Assembly: GCA_965199285.1 (NCBI GenBank)
Contig: OZ240687.1
Coordinates: 434,001-498,000, forward strand
Direction of reading: 5' to 3'
Source of the DNA: CBDDGJ01 sp965199285
Lineage (GTDB): Bacteria; Pseudomonadota; Alphaproteobacteria; RS24
DNA length: 64,000 nt
The position numbers and the translations under genes are program-made. The notes beneath the pieces are model-generated. The model was given only the letters and a program-made list of their open reading frames with translations. It was not told the DNA's origin and searched no databases. How positions within the stretch are numbered: the stretch's first letter is position 1; every line of letters starts with the position of its first letter. Below are positions 25,553-34,605 of this stretch, piece after piece.

Positions 25553-27880
25553 TTAGAACACATAATCGACGCTTACGCTCCACATGCGTGGTTTGCCGTA
25601 ATATTGTTCCGTTATGCCAAAGAATCCTGTTGGCAGCGTTCCAGATAAATCAAACGCTTGAACAACATATTCTTCATCTGTGGCATTATGCACCGCAAAA
25701 CGAACAGACATATTATCATTGGCATCAGGGAAATAGGTTAACCCCAAATTAACCAGCGTATAGCCATCTTCGGTGAGCAAATCAGAGTTTTGCAGATTAA
25801 AGTAATGCTTATCACGATATTCTGCAGCCACTTGCATTGCCACCCGTCCGCGTAAATTCGGCATGGCAGTTTCATAACGAATAAGACTGTTCAAGTTCCA
25901 CTCTGGCGTTTGCACAGGTTTCACTTTTTGTCCTTCTTTTGTTGCAGCACCTAGACTAGCCAATGCAGGAAGGTTATAGGTCACACCGGGAACATTCCAA
26001 ACATCTGTTTCGACATAGCCTGCACCAAGCAGAATATCCAAACCGGCCGCAGGTGAGGCTTTCAACTCAAGCTCCGCGCCATAGCTTTCAGCCGTTGCAT
26101 TCAACGTATAAGTGTCCAAGCCAATGATTGAGAAGGCTTGATAATCCTCATAATCATAATAGAAAGCCGCACCATTTAGAGTCATATTGCTATCAACATA
26201 ATCAAGCTTAAAGCCGACTTCAAAAGCGTCCAGCTGCTCAGGTTCATACCGCATCGCCACTTCAGAAACTGTAGTTGGCAACAGCGGGGCATTAAAGCCG
26301 CCGGATTTGACCCCGCGATTATAGCTCACATAGTAAAGCTCGCCATCATTGGGGCGATAATCAAATTGCACCCGACCGGCCCACTCGCTATCATCTCTCT
26401 TGCCTCTATATGACGCAGCAACATCGCCGCCGAAACGACCCGTATCGCTACCACTCGCGGCAGTAGAATCCCATGCACCAATGATATTTTGATAGACATG
26501 TGTCTTTTCTTCATCAATCATGCGTGCCCCAATAATCATGCTCAACTCATCAGAGATTTGCGTTTCCCATTGACCAAAGACGGAAAGACTTTCAGTTTCC
26601 GTTTGATAAGGGTTACGAACACCATTGCGGGAATCCGTTGCATTACGGTTTTTACAATCCGCAGCAGAGGGAATGACTTCTAACAGCTCGTAATAATCGC
26701 ACAAGAATCCATGCATAATCCCACCATTAGAGTCATTTACTTTCAAATCGAGATAATAGGCACCCGCTGTCCAGTTTGACGTATCACTATCGCCTGACAA
26801 ACGCAGCTCTTGTGAGAATTGCTCTGCATCAGTCGTTAGGAAAAAGTGGAAATAATCCGCCGGGGAGGCATCACTATCTTCAATATAATCACGCTTAACG
26901 GTTTGATAATCAGTGATAGAGACAAAATCAATGTCGCCATCACGCTTTAAGGTCAATGTATAACCATCGGTTTCCAAATTATTATAGCCGTCAAGATCAT
27001 AGTCACCCGTAAATACATCACCATCATTATCAACATAACCGCCTAATGTCGGATTAGGTGTTGACGGCGTTGCTCTACCCGCCTCGGTTGATGATAGATT
27101 TTCAAAAAAACCGGTGCGAATATCTTGCCGCCCTTGTCGAAGATTGATCAGTGTTTCCCATTCATCCGCCGTCCACAATAATTGCAGGCGAACCGCATTA
27201 TCATTAGCATTATTTAAATCGCGCCCTGGGTTAAGGCGATTTGTCGCATAGCCATCACGTTGATTTGACGCAAATGAGACACGCATGGCCAAATCATCAT
27301 TAAGCGGTAAATTCATAGCACCTTGAATCTTTTGTAAATTATATTGACCAAAAGTGAAGCTGCCATAGCCTTCAAATTCATCGCTTGGTTTAACGGTTAC
27401 ATATTGCACCAGCCCGCCTGTAGCATTACGGCCGAAAAGTGTGCCTTGTGGTCCACGCAAAATCTCAGCACGCTCCATGTCAAACAGCATAAAGCCCGCG
27501 CCGGACATTTGACTGATATAAACCTCGTCAACATAAATCGCAATCGGGCTTTCCACATTGGTGGTAAAGTCACTATTGGCCACACCGCGTATACCAATTG
27601 CATAATTGGCCTCACCATTGGGTTGAATCATACTTACCCCCGGCGCCATAGCCGTGATTTCTTGCGCATTAGTATAGCCCAGAGCGCGCATTTGCTCACC
27701 GGAAACCGCCGTCACAGCAATGCCCACATCTTGCAGATTTTGCTCACGCTTTTGCGCGGTCACCACAATTTCATCGGTAAAGACGCTTTTGACATCTTCC
27801 GCCAATGCGGGCATTAGCCCGATAGCACTTCCCAGCAATAATATCGCTAGAAGCTTTGTTTTTGTTTGTTTATGTTTCAT
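25553..27880 (-). CDS. TonB-dependent outer-membrane receptor (second)
   Basis: 775 residues: signal peptide (cleavage after GLMPALA), TonB box-like DEIVVTAQKREQ, plug with GIRGVANSDF and AEILRGPQGTLFGRNATGGLVQY, and a barrel ending in WSVSVDYVF with C-terminal aromatic Phe. It follows the aldehyde dehydrogenase of the second amine locus on the same strand and probably imports a compound used there; substrate unknown. Strong ribosome-binding site AAAGGAGG. It is not closely similar in sequence to the first receptor outside the shared plug motifs. Confidence 0.92.
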   Translation of the reverse strand: MKHKQTKTKLLAILLLGSAIGLMPALAEDVKSVFTDEIVVTAQKREQNLQDVGIAVTAVSGEQMRALGYTNAQEITAMAPGVSMIQPNGEANYAIGIRGVANSDFTTNVESPIAIYVDEVYISQMSGAGFMLFDMERAEILRGPQGTLFGRNATGGLVQYVTVKPSDEFEGYGSFTFGQYNLQKIQGAMNLPLNDDLAMRVSFASNQRDGYATNRLNPGRDLNNANDNAVRLQLLWTADEWETLINLRQGRQDIRTGFFENLSSTEAGRATPSTPNPTLGGYVDNDGDVFTGDYDLDGYNNLETDGYTLTLKRDGDIDFVSITDYQTVKRDYIEDSDASPADYFHFFLTTDAEQFSQELRLSGDSDTSNWTAGAYYLDLKVNDSNGGIMHGFLCDYYELLEVIPSAADCKNRNATDSRNGVRNPYQTETESLSVFGQWETQISDELSMIIGARMIDEEKTHVYQNIIGAWDSTAASGSDTGRFGGDVAASYRGKRDDSEWAGRVQFDYRPNDGELYYVSYNRGVKSGGFNAPLLPTTVSEVAMRYEPEQLDAFEVGFKLDYVDSNMTLNGAAFYYDYEDYQAFSIIGLDTYTLNATAESYGAELELKASPAAGLDILLGAGYVETDVWNVPGVTYNLPALASLGAATKEGQKVKPVQTPEWNLNSLIRYETAMPNLRGRVAMQVAAEYRDKHYFNLQNSDLLTEDGYTLVNLGLTYFPDANDNMSVRFAVHNATDEEYVVQAFDLSGTLPTGFFGITEQYYGKPRMWSVSVDYVF

Positions 27881-28004
27881 AAGTTTCCTCCTTTTTATGA
27901 GATATTGAAATAGTTTAGGTCTAATTTCGCTTTAAGAATTGATGTTTTCCTTTGTTTTCTTGATAATTTTCATTAATTGTCCGACTATTCGGCTTATTCA
28001 TATA

Positions 28005-29405
28005 TTATTTCCCGACATTAATGATTTGCCGTTGCGTATATTCGGCCAGCCCCGCATCGGCGGATTCAACACCAATGCCTGAATTTTTAGCGCCGCCGAA
28101 AGGCACATCAGGCGCCAGTGCGAAATGCTGATTAATCCAGACCGTGCCAGCATGAATTTTTTGCGCGACACTATGCGCCGATGAAATATCGCTCGACCAA
28201 ACGGAAGCGCCCAGCCCATATTCCCCCTCATTTACGCGATTGACTACGGAATCCAAATTGTCAAATTTTACCAATGGCAGAATGGGACCGAATTGTTCTT
28301 CATCAACAATACGCGTACCATCTTCAACATCGCGAATAATGGTTGGCTCAACAAAATAGCCGGCACGCTCCATCACAGCACCGCCTGCGGCAACCACGCC
28401 GTCCTGCTTGGCGGTCTCCAAAATTTCTTTGACCTTTTCATATTGCTGCTTGTTTTGCAACGGCCCCATGGTTGCGCCTTGATTGGAGCCATCGTCGACA
28501 ACGGCATTTTGAGCCAGTTCAACCAATTTCTCGCAAAGCGGTTCATAAATGGATTCATGCACATAAACCCGTTTCACCGCGATACACACTTGCCCGCAAT
28601 TCACAAAAGCTGCGCCGAAAATATTTGCCGCCGTGCTGTCCAAATCCGCATCCGGCAGAACAATCGCCGGGTCATTGCCGCCCAATTCCAGCGTGATGCG
28701 TTTCAGCGTTTCGGATGAGCTGCCCATCACTTTCTTGCCTGTATCGGTTGAACCGGTGAAAGAGATTTTGGCAATATTTTCATGCGCCGTTAACTTCGCA
28801 CCCAAATCATTCTCATCGGTAATGACGTTGATCACACCTGCCGGAAAAATATCTTTCGTCAGTTCCAAAATCCGCAATGTGGTAAGCGGTGTTGTCGGTG
28901 ACGGTTTCAGCACAATCGTATTACCGGCAAGCATGGCAGGCGGCAATTTAAAGCACATAACCAGAATCGGAAAATTCCACGGAATAATCGCGCCAATCAC
29001 GCCGAGCGGCAAATAATGCTCCTCAATGCGGCACGTTTCATCTTCACGAATGAGTTTATGCGCTAGTGAAAGCGTTGCAAAATGGCGCGTAAAAGCAACC
29101 GCACCTTGAATTTCGCCTTCCGCCTCGGCCAGAGGTTTACCCTGTTCTGCCGTTAACAGCGCCGCAAGATCGCTCGTGTTTTCTTCAACAATATCGGCAA
29201 ATTTGTTGAGCATATCACGGCGCTCATCAATTGATGTTGCCGCCCATGACGAAAAAGCTGCTTTGGCTGCCGCCACGGCTTGTTCTAGCATATCTTCCGT
29301 GCCGCGTGTGCAAGTGCCAACCACGTCTTCGGTCGCTGGATTAACAACATCCATGCTGTTGCCATCTACTAATTCACCATTAATCAATAATTTATAATCA
29401 GACAT
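28005..29405 (-). CDS. aldehyde dehydrogenase of the second amine locus
   Basis: 466 residues from ATG at 29405, chosen for the AAGGAGG site 6 nt upstream; the frame is open further up but those residues are not conserved. Motifs: IPWNFPILV, FTGSTDTG, Glu240 in LELGGND, Cys274 in VNCGQVCIAVKR and VPFGGAKNSGIG. Paralogue of 20118-21524. Being followed downstream by a TonB receptor and preceded by an acyl-CoA ligase gene, it probably oxidises the aldehyde from the second TTQ dehydrogenase, and the acid is then activated with CoA. Confidence 0.9.
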   Translation of the reverse strand: MSDYKLLINGELVDGNSMDVVNPATEDVVGTCTRGTEDMLEQAVAAAKAAFSSWAATSIDERRDMLNKFADIVEENTSDLAALLTAEQGKPLAEAEGEIQGAVAFTRHFATLSLAHKLIREDETCRIEEHYLPLGVIGAIIPWNFPILVMCFKLPPAMLAGNTIVLKPSPTTPLTTLRILELTKDIFPAGVINVITDENDLGAKLTAHENIAKISFTGSTDTGKKVMGSSSETLKRITLELGGNDPAIVLPDADLDSTAANIFGAAFVNCGQVCIAVKRVYVHESIYEPLCEKLVELAQNAVVDDGSNQGATMGPLQNKQQYEKVKEILETAKQDGVVAAGGAVMERAGYFVEPTIIRDVEDGTRIVDEEQFGPILPLVKFDNLDSVVNRVNEGEYGLGASVWSSDISSAHSVAQKIHAGTVWINQHFALAPDVPFGGAKNSGIGVESADAGLAEYTQRQIINVGK

Positions 29406-29415
29406 ATCATCCTCC

Positions 29416-31086
29416 TTATGCCGTTTCTTTTTCTTGCAGAGCCAATTTTTCAGACATGGCCTTTCGCATTTCAAATTTTTGTATTTTACCGGTTACCGTC
29501 ATTGGGAACTCATCAACGAACCAGATGAGCGCTGGCACTTTATAATAGGCAATTTGATTGGCACAAAAATCGCGCAAATCCTGCTCGCTTAATTGTGCAC
29601 CTTCTTTCACTGCCACCCAGGCAGCCACGATCTCGCCATATTTATCATCCGGAACCCCAAATACGGCGACATCATTTATATCCGCATGAGTGCGGAAAAA
29701 TTCTTCAATCTCCAGCGGATAAATATTCTCTCCACCGCGAATAATCATATCTTTCAAACGACCAGTGATTTTTGCATATCCTTGTGCGTTAATGGTTGCC
29801 AAATCACCCGTATGCATCCAGCCTTGCGCGTCAATGCTTTCGGCGGTTTTTTCGGCATCCCCCCAGTAACCCTGCATCACCGAATAGCCGCGTGTGCATA
29901 GCTCACCCTGCTCGCCAAGCGGCAGAACCTTGCCATCCACATCGATAATTTTAACCTCAAGATGTGGATGCACTTGCCCGATTGTCGAAACACGGTTCTC
30001 AACACTATCCTTATTAGAAGATTGGAAGCTTACCGGGCTGGTTTCCGTCATGCCATAACAAATCGTCACTTCCGACATGTTCATACGCTCAATCACTTGG
30101 TTCATCGTTTCAACCGGGCAAGGTGCGCCCGCCATAATGCCGGTGCGTAGAGATGAAAGATCATAAGGACTGGCATCATTATCCAGCTCCGCCAACATGG
30201 CCACAAACATGGTCGGCACGCCATAAAGCGCTGTGCATTTTTCAGACGATATCGCCGAAAGCGTGGCAATCGGATCAAAAGATTCGGCCGGATAAACCAC
30301 ACATGCCCCATGAGTGACAGCAGCCAGATTGCCGAGCACCATACCAAAGCAATGATAAAGCGGCACCGGCACACAAATGCGGTCAGAAGATGAAAGCTGC
30401 ATGGCGCGACCGACAAAAAACCCATTATTTAAAATATTATGGTGGCTCAAAGTTGCCCCTTTCGGACTGCCCGTTGTGCCAGATGTGAATTGAATATTAA
30501 TCGGGTCTTCCGGCTGCAAATCATCAGAAATTTCAGTAAGTGGCGCAGTATTGATAAAGTCGGAAAAGCGCATTAAATGCGATTGCTCACTTTCAGAAAT
30601 CACCACCACATGCTCCAGCGCCGATAATTTTCCATTATCGTCTTTTCCGAAAAAGCGCGGGGCTAACTCTTCCATCATGGCCACATAATTAGAAGTCTTT
30701 AATTTGTCCGCCATAATCAACGCCCGACAGCCTACCTTATCAAGCGCATATTCCAGCTCATGCAGACGATAGGCCGGATTAATATTAACCAGCACAATGC
30801 CCAAGGCCGCGGTCGCATATTGCGTAAGCAACCATTCAACATTATTGGGAGACCAAATACCAAGCCGATCGCCAGCTTTCAAACCGAGCCCCTGCAAAGC
30901 CGCCGCCAGCTTATCGGTTTCGGCTTTCAACTCATGATAAGTAAGGCGAATATTTTGCTCGCAGCTAATGACAGCATCCTGATCACCCCATGTCGCAACA
31001 GCATCGGCAAGCGCCGCATAGATGGTTTTATACAGTAAAGGCATATCCGATGCACCAGATACATAACTTAATTGTTTTTGTTCCAT
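29416..31086 (-). CDS. AMP-dependent acyl-CoA synthetase
   Basis: 556 residues of the acyl-adenylate superfamily: P-loop-like FTSGTTGSPKGATLSHHN, the A5 motif YGMTETSPV, the GWMHTGDLA motif and KDMIIRGGENIYPLEIEE hinge, and the C-terminal catalytic Lys in VTGKIQKFEMRK. It forms an acyl-CoA from a carboxylic acid, ATP and CoA. Overall type is medium-chain fatty-acyl or methylthiopropionyl ligase rather than the short PaaK family. In this operon it likely activates the acid produced by the neighbouring aldehyde dehydrogenase; it could also supply an arylacetyl-CoA to PaaABC, which is a weaker inference. Confidence 0.88.
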   Translation of the reverse strand: MEQKQLSYVSGASDMPLLYKTIYAALADAVATWGDQDAVISCEQNIRLTYHELKAETDKLAAALQGLGLKAGDRLGIWSPNNVEWLLTQYATAALGIVLVNINPAYRLHELEYALDKVGCRALIMADKLKTSNYVAMMEELAPRFFGKDDNGKLSALEHVVVISESEQSHLMRFSDFINTAPLTEISDDLQPEDPINIQFTSGTTGSPKGATLSHHNILNNGFFVGRAMQLSSSDRICVPVPLYHCFGMVLGNLAAVTHGACVVYPAESFDPIATLSAISSEKCTALYGVPTMFVAMLAELDNDASPYDLSSLRTGIMAGAPCPVETMNQVIERMNMSEVTICYGMTETSPVSFQSSNKDSVENRVSTIGQVHPHLEVKIIDVDGKVLPLGEQGELCTRGYSVMQGYWGDAEKTAESIDAQGWMHTGDLATINAQGYAKITGRLKDMIIRGGENIYPLEIEEFFRTHADINDVAVFGVPDDKYGEIVAAWVAVKEGAQLSEQDLRDFCANQIAYYKVPALIWFVDEFPMTVTGKIQKFEMRKAMSEKLALQEKETA

Positions 31087-31102
31087 CTTTCCTTCACCTA
31101 AC

Positions 31103-31564
31103 TTAATTTAACTTGGCTTTTGACTGGGCTTCAATTTTTGCTATTAACGCTTCGCGTCTTGCCATAATCTCTGTAACCATGGGCTTATCGCGTGAAGCTT
31201 TCATCTCCTCTGCCGTGAAAGGAGAAACATTCATAGGCAGATTATCGCCATCAAATTCACGCATCATCCAATTCATCAAATCGGCCAGACGTTCATTCGA
31301 AAGTGGCGCGGCGACCACCCCTGGCACTTCCGTCAAATATTGGCGTCCCCCTTCAACCTTCAAAAAGCTCGCCAATATACCAAACATATTCGGCACTTTA
31401 TCAAGATTGCCGCCACGTGCCTCGGCACCATGGCAGCCCTGGCATTGCAGACGCCAGTCTTGGCGCGCCAGCGCTTCATTTTTAACATAATCATCGGCAT
31501 GAACAGACACAAGTGACATATAAGTAAGAACGCCCGCCAGCACAAATTGATATGTAAAATCCAT
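31103..31564 (-). CDS. cytochrome-c-like protein of second amine dehydrogenase operon
   Basis: 153 residues with signal peptide (to about VHA) and a single heme motif Cys41-Q-G-Cys44-His45. The downstream pattern GGRQYLTEVPGV, LSNERLADLMNWMM and FDGDNLPMN mirrors the protein at 24868-25362, marking the two as paralogues attached to each TTQ locus. Probable electron carrier for the dehydrogenase encoded by the neighbouring light-chain gene, 32 bp upstream. Confidence 0.85.
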   Translation of the reverse strand: MDFTYQFVLAGVLTYMSLVSVHADDYVKNEALARQDWRLQCQGCHGAEARGGNLDKVPNMFGILASFLKVEGGRQYLTEVPGVVAAPLSNERLADLMNWMMREFDGDNLPMNVSPFTAEEMKASRDKPMVTEIMARREALIAKIEAQSKAKLN

Positions 31565-31596
31565 TCCTCCTCCTACGATTTGCGCGGATGCGCTAT

Positions 31597-32148
31597 TTAC
31601 CCATCAACAGCAACGCCTAATAAAACGGCGGTTGAGCAATGGTAAACGCGACTTTGTGTGCCTAAGCACCAGTTAATATCATTATTGGCTTGCGGGCGCA
31701 CAACCGGACGGTCGGATTCATTACGATTACAGAAACAACGACCACATGAATCGACACCACAACAATCATTATAGGACACAATATAATCGCGTCCATCTGC
31801 CGGATTGCGACATGTGCCGACCCAGGTGATGGGCGACATTTCCGTCCCCGGGGGGCAAGCATTTTGCGAACCGCCACAGCACGAGCAAAGAAAGCCATCA
31901 ATACCGCAATAGCGCCAATAATCACAAGATGTCGGATCACCTGGATCTTGCACATTGCCTGTGCTTTGCGGCGCCACACCGGGATAGCCGCCTGCAGGTG
32001 CATCAGCTGCACGCGCAACCGGTAGCAATGGTGCGGCCGCTTGGCCCGCAACAAAAGCACCAACCAGTCCCAACAATCCCCGCCGCGATGTTTTGCGCGC
32101 AAAGCCGCGCGAGATTTTTTCAACCGCTTTATCTAGTTTACGTTCCAT
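31597..32148 (-). CDS. aauA: TTQ amine dehydrogenase light chain (second)
   Basis: 183 residues: twin-arginine signal SRRGLLGL (21-28), longer Ala/Gly/Pro linker than its paralogue, then the TTQ core DPTSCDYWRYC, GFLCSCCGGS, PITWVGTCRNPAD, SYNDCCG, CNRNESDRP and NNDINWCLG. Trp109 and Trp160 are the predicted TTQ residues. Core identity with the 23879 gene is very high, pointing to duplication. It is preceded by mauD and mauE, the expected maturation genes, in the order heavy chain-mauE-mauD-light chain known from aau/mau operons. Confidence 0.95.
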   Translation of the reverse strand: MERKLDKAVEKISRGFARKTSRRGLLGLVGAFVAGQAAAPLLPVARAADAPAGGYPGVAPQSTGNVQDPGDPTSCDYWRYCGIDGFLCSCCGGSQNACPPGTEMSPITWVGTCRNPADGRDYIVSYNDCCGVDSCGRCFCNRNESDRPVVRPQANNDINWCLGTQSRVYHCSTAVLLGVAVDG

Positions 32149-32164
32149 AATATCCTCCCCCGTA

Positions 32165-32761
32165 TTAACCGGCTTGTTGTTTACTTAAATAATCCTGCAA
32201 TGAAGCTACGCCTCTTTCTTGTGCTTCAAACAGGCTTTCCAAATGTTCACGTGTATTCACCAGCCCCATAGCGGCAATCTTACCATTCGCCCCGATAAGG
32301 ACGGCAAACGGTAATTTTGCCACACCATAAGCCATGCCTAGCTCATCAGATACGACATATTGCGCCCGCGACAATTTATTGCTGCTGATGAATTTTTCAT
32401 GCTGCTGATGATCGTCCCCTGCACTGGCAAAAATCAGATTCACACCATCTTGCTCTTGCGCCAAAGACTTGGCCACAGGCAGCAAGCTTTTACAGACAGG
32501 GCACGTGGTTGAGGTGAAAAATAGCAGGCTATTGGCTTTTGCCGTGCCGCCAATAGAGACCATTTCACCGGAAAAACTGGCCAGCTCAAATTCTGGCGCG
32601 GTATCGCCCGTTGAAAGCTGTTGGTTCATATCCAGCGCACCGGCAGGCGCAACCCGCTCATAAAGCACACCGATTTGCCGCACCAGCGCAAAGCAAATCA
32701 GCAATAAACCGATAAAACCTACCCATAAAATAATATTAGAGACAAGTAAAATCTCATTCAT
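32165..32761 (-). CDS. mauD: MauD-type thioredoxin-like maturation protein
   Basis: 198 residues: one N-terminal membrane anchor (about 8-30), then a TlpA/thioredoxin fold with active-site CPVC at 87-90 (FFTSTTCPVC) and the cis-Pro region KLPFAVLIG. MauD is needed to form or isomerise the many disulfides of the light chain in the periplasm. It overlaps mauE by 4 bp and precedes the light-chain gene by 16 bp. This is the only mauD in the window, so it presumably serves both light chains. Confidence 0.92.
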   Translation of the reverse strand: MNEILLVSNIILWVGFIGLLLICFALVRQIGVLYERVAPAGALDMNQQLSTGDTAPEFELASFSGEMVSIGGTAKANSLLFFTSTTCPVCKSLLPVAKSLAQEQDGVNLIFASAGDDHQQHEKFISSNKLSRAQYVVSDELGMAYGVAKLPFAVLIGANGKIAAMGLVNTREHLESLFEAQERGVASLQDYLSKQQAG

Positions 32762-33330
32762 GCTATTTTCTCCTTATTATGCCAGAAACTTTGTTGTGCG
32801 TGATGACGGATAAAGAAATATTGCGTCAGCACGCGGTCAAGCACAATATAAAGTGCCAGAGACAAGACTCCCCCCATGGCAATCACAACATAATCCGTCC
32901 AATGTGCAAAATTTACCTGCAACGGTCGTACCAGTGAAAGTGCAGGCAAAGCCAAACAGAAATTGCGAATGACCATATACCATGACAAATATTCTTGCTG
33001 CTTACCGCTATCAACCAGCGAGCACCCGCAATCAATATAGCGGCGACCACGCAACAGATTAATGCTCAGCATCATAGAATAAGCCAGTAACAAAAATAAC
33101 GCGCCCGCAGCGCCCGCCAAAGGATAAGCAATCAAAAAAGCCACCGTCACCAGCTCAGCGAGGCACACAAACACACAGGCCGGTATCACGACCCAATTGG
33201 GGAAAACTTGATAATTCTCGACTGCCCCCAAAAAACGCGAGGGCGCGGAGAGCTTATGAAACAAACCCAACAGAAAAATTGCTGCTAAAAAATATTGCGC
33301 AATTATATAGCTATGTGCAACAGCCCCCAT
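32758..33330 (-). CDS. mauE: MauE-type membrane maturation protein
   Basis: 190 residues with four to five hydrophobic segments (about 9-22, 47-70, 71-93, 128-140, 150-170) and a conserved DCGC motif after GRRYI near residue 105. This matches MauE/DoxX-like proteins required for accumulation of the TTQ light chain, probably in disulfide handling with MauD. Located 2 bp after the heavy-chain gene and overlapping mauD by 4 bp. No second copy accompanies the first dehydrogenase locus. Confidence 0.9.
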   Translation of the reverse strand: MGAVAHSYIIAQYFLAAIFLLGLFHKLSAPSRFLGAVENYQVFPNWVVIPACVFVCLAELVTVAFLIAYPLAGAAGALFLLLAYSMMLSINLLRGRRYIDCGCSLVDSGKQQEYLSWYMVIRNFCLALPALSLVRPLQVNFAHWTDYVVIAMGGVLSLALYIVLDRVLTQYFFIRHHAQQSFWHNKEKIA

Positions 33331-33332
33331 GC

Positions 33333-34499
33333 TTATTTCACCGCTTGTAAGATAACAGGGGTGGCCACATCAAAGCTGATATCGCGAATTTTCTTCTTGG
33401 CGGCGGGATCATAGACTTCCATACCCATGGCTGCATTGACCAATAAGAGAAGTGGTTTATCGGCACGCGTTGGCTCAACCGAAATAACGTCCCCTTCCAT
33501 TGGCAGAACATCTTTCACTTTACCATTCTCAGCATCAATCACATAAATTTTGCTGCCGCCATATTTATGGTCGCCTTCCACAGCATTTTCACGCATAACA
33601 ATATATAGATTGCCGTTTTTGTCAGCACCGGAAATTTGCCAGCCCGACGGAACAGTGGTTTTATTATCAGCATTTAAAGACCAGCTATCGCTAATATTCA
33701 GCTTACCACGTTTATATTCAACTTTTTGAATATCACCACCAAAACTTGTGAAGTAATAAGTATCGCCAATTTGCGTTGCCTTGGTGAAAAGCGGATTATT
33801 ATCAATATCGTTAAACTTCTCGCTATGTTTGCGGCTCTTCACCTGCCCTTTTGCGTCAAGCTCCACAGAAATTAAACTGCCATCCCCGCACATGGAGAAG
33901 AAATTACGTTCACCATAAGGATAGACCATCATGCAGCCGGGCATATCAATTTCATTAACCAGCTCGCGCTTATCCAAATCAACAACAGTGACACTGGTCG
34001 CCGGTGTGTAATTGGCAACAAGTGCAAATTTCTCATTGCCCGTCAGGCGCAAGGTTGATTTTTCACCCACAACTTGAAAGCGCTTTGAATCCTCCAAGCG
34101 GATTTCACCCAAACGCTCCAATGTTGAAGCGCGGTAAATGGTTAGCACATCCTCCTGCTTGCCCCGCGTGCCACGAGAAAAGAAGGACTCGGCCACATAG
34201 ATCTCATCACGCGTGCCGGATTGTTCAAAAGCCGCAAATTGCGCGGCCGGAATCATCCCCTTTACATTGCGTGTATCAGCGCCCACATCAAGAATAATAA
34301 TCTTGCCTGATGTTAGACTATAAAAGCCAATATCAAAGGCATAGACCCAATTATCATTTTTCTCAGGCAATTCCATAACCGCCGGAACCGGCTCTGCGGG
34401 CAATGGTGGGCTTGCTTGAGTCACTGCTATTTGCGTTGAAAACGATAGACTCGCAATCAGCGTCAAATGTGTCATTTTACGTAAAATATGGTTTGGCAT
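33333..34499 (-). CDS. aauB: TTQ amine dehydrogenase heavy chain (second)
   Basis: 388 residues, the same length as its paralogue at 22693. Signal peptide to about residue 29 (TQAS), then propeller strands such as DVLTIYRASTLERLGEIRLE and SVTVVDLDKRELVNEIDMPGC, and FFSMCGDGSL. First gene of a minus-strand operon that continues through mauE, mauD, light chain, cytochrome, acyl-CoA ligase, aldehyde dehydrogenase and TonB receptor. A 20-bp tandem repeat lies in its leader. Confidence 0.92.
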   Translation of the reverse strand: MPNHILRKMTHLTLIASLSFSTQIAVTQASPPLPAEPVPAVMELPEKNDNWVYAFDIGFYSLTSGKIIILDVGADTRNVKGMIPAAQFAAFEQSGTRDEIYVAESFFSRGTRGKQEDVLTIYRASTLERLGEIRLEDSKRFQVVGEKSTLRLTGNEKFALVANYTPATSVTVVDLDKRELVNEIDMPGCMMVYPYGERNFFSMCGDGSLISVELDAKGQVKSRKHSEKFNDIDNNPLFTKATQIGDTYYFTSFGGDIQKVEYKRGKLNISDSWSLNADNKTTVPSGWQISGADKNGNLYIVMRENAVEGDHKYGGSKIYVIDAENGKVKDVLPMEGDVISVEPTRADKPLLLLVNAAMGMEVYDPAAKKKIRDISFDVATPVILQAVK

Positions 34500-34508
34500 G
34501 CTCCCCCC

Positions 34509-34548
34509 AATTTTCTTTTCTCATAAACAATTTTCTTTTCTCATAAAT
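34509..34548. repeat. tandem 20-bp direct repeat in the aauB leader
   Basis: Two adjacent copies of AATTTTCTTTTCTCATAAAC/T (19 of 20 bases identical) lie 10-49 bp before the second heavy-chain start. On the coding (minus) strand each unit reads TTATGAGAAAAGAAAATT, so each contains an ATG and a purine-rich stretch. Possible roles are a regulator operator pair or short upstream reading frames. Confidence 0.9.
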
Positions 34549-34605
34549 TAGTCACTATCGCCTATATAATATGAATTTACTTATCGGGCAAGCTTTTTCT
34601 TATCC

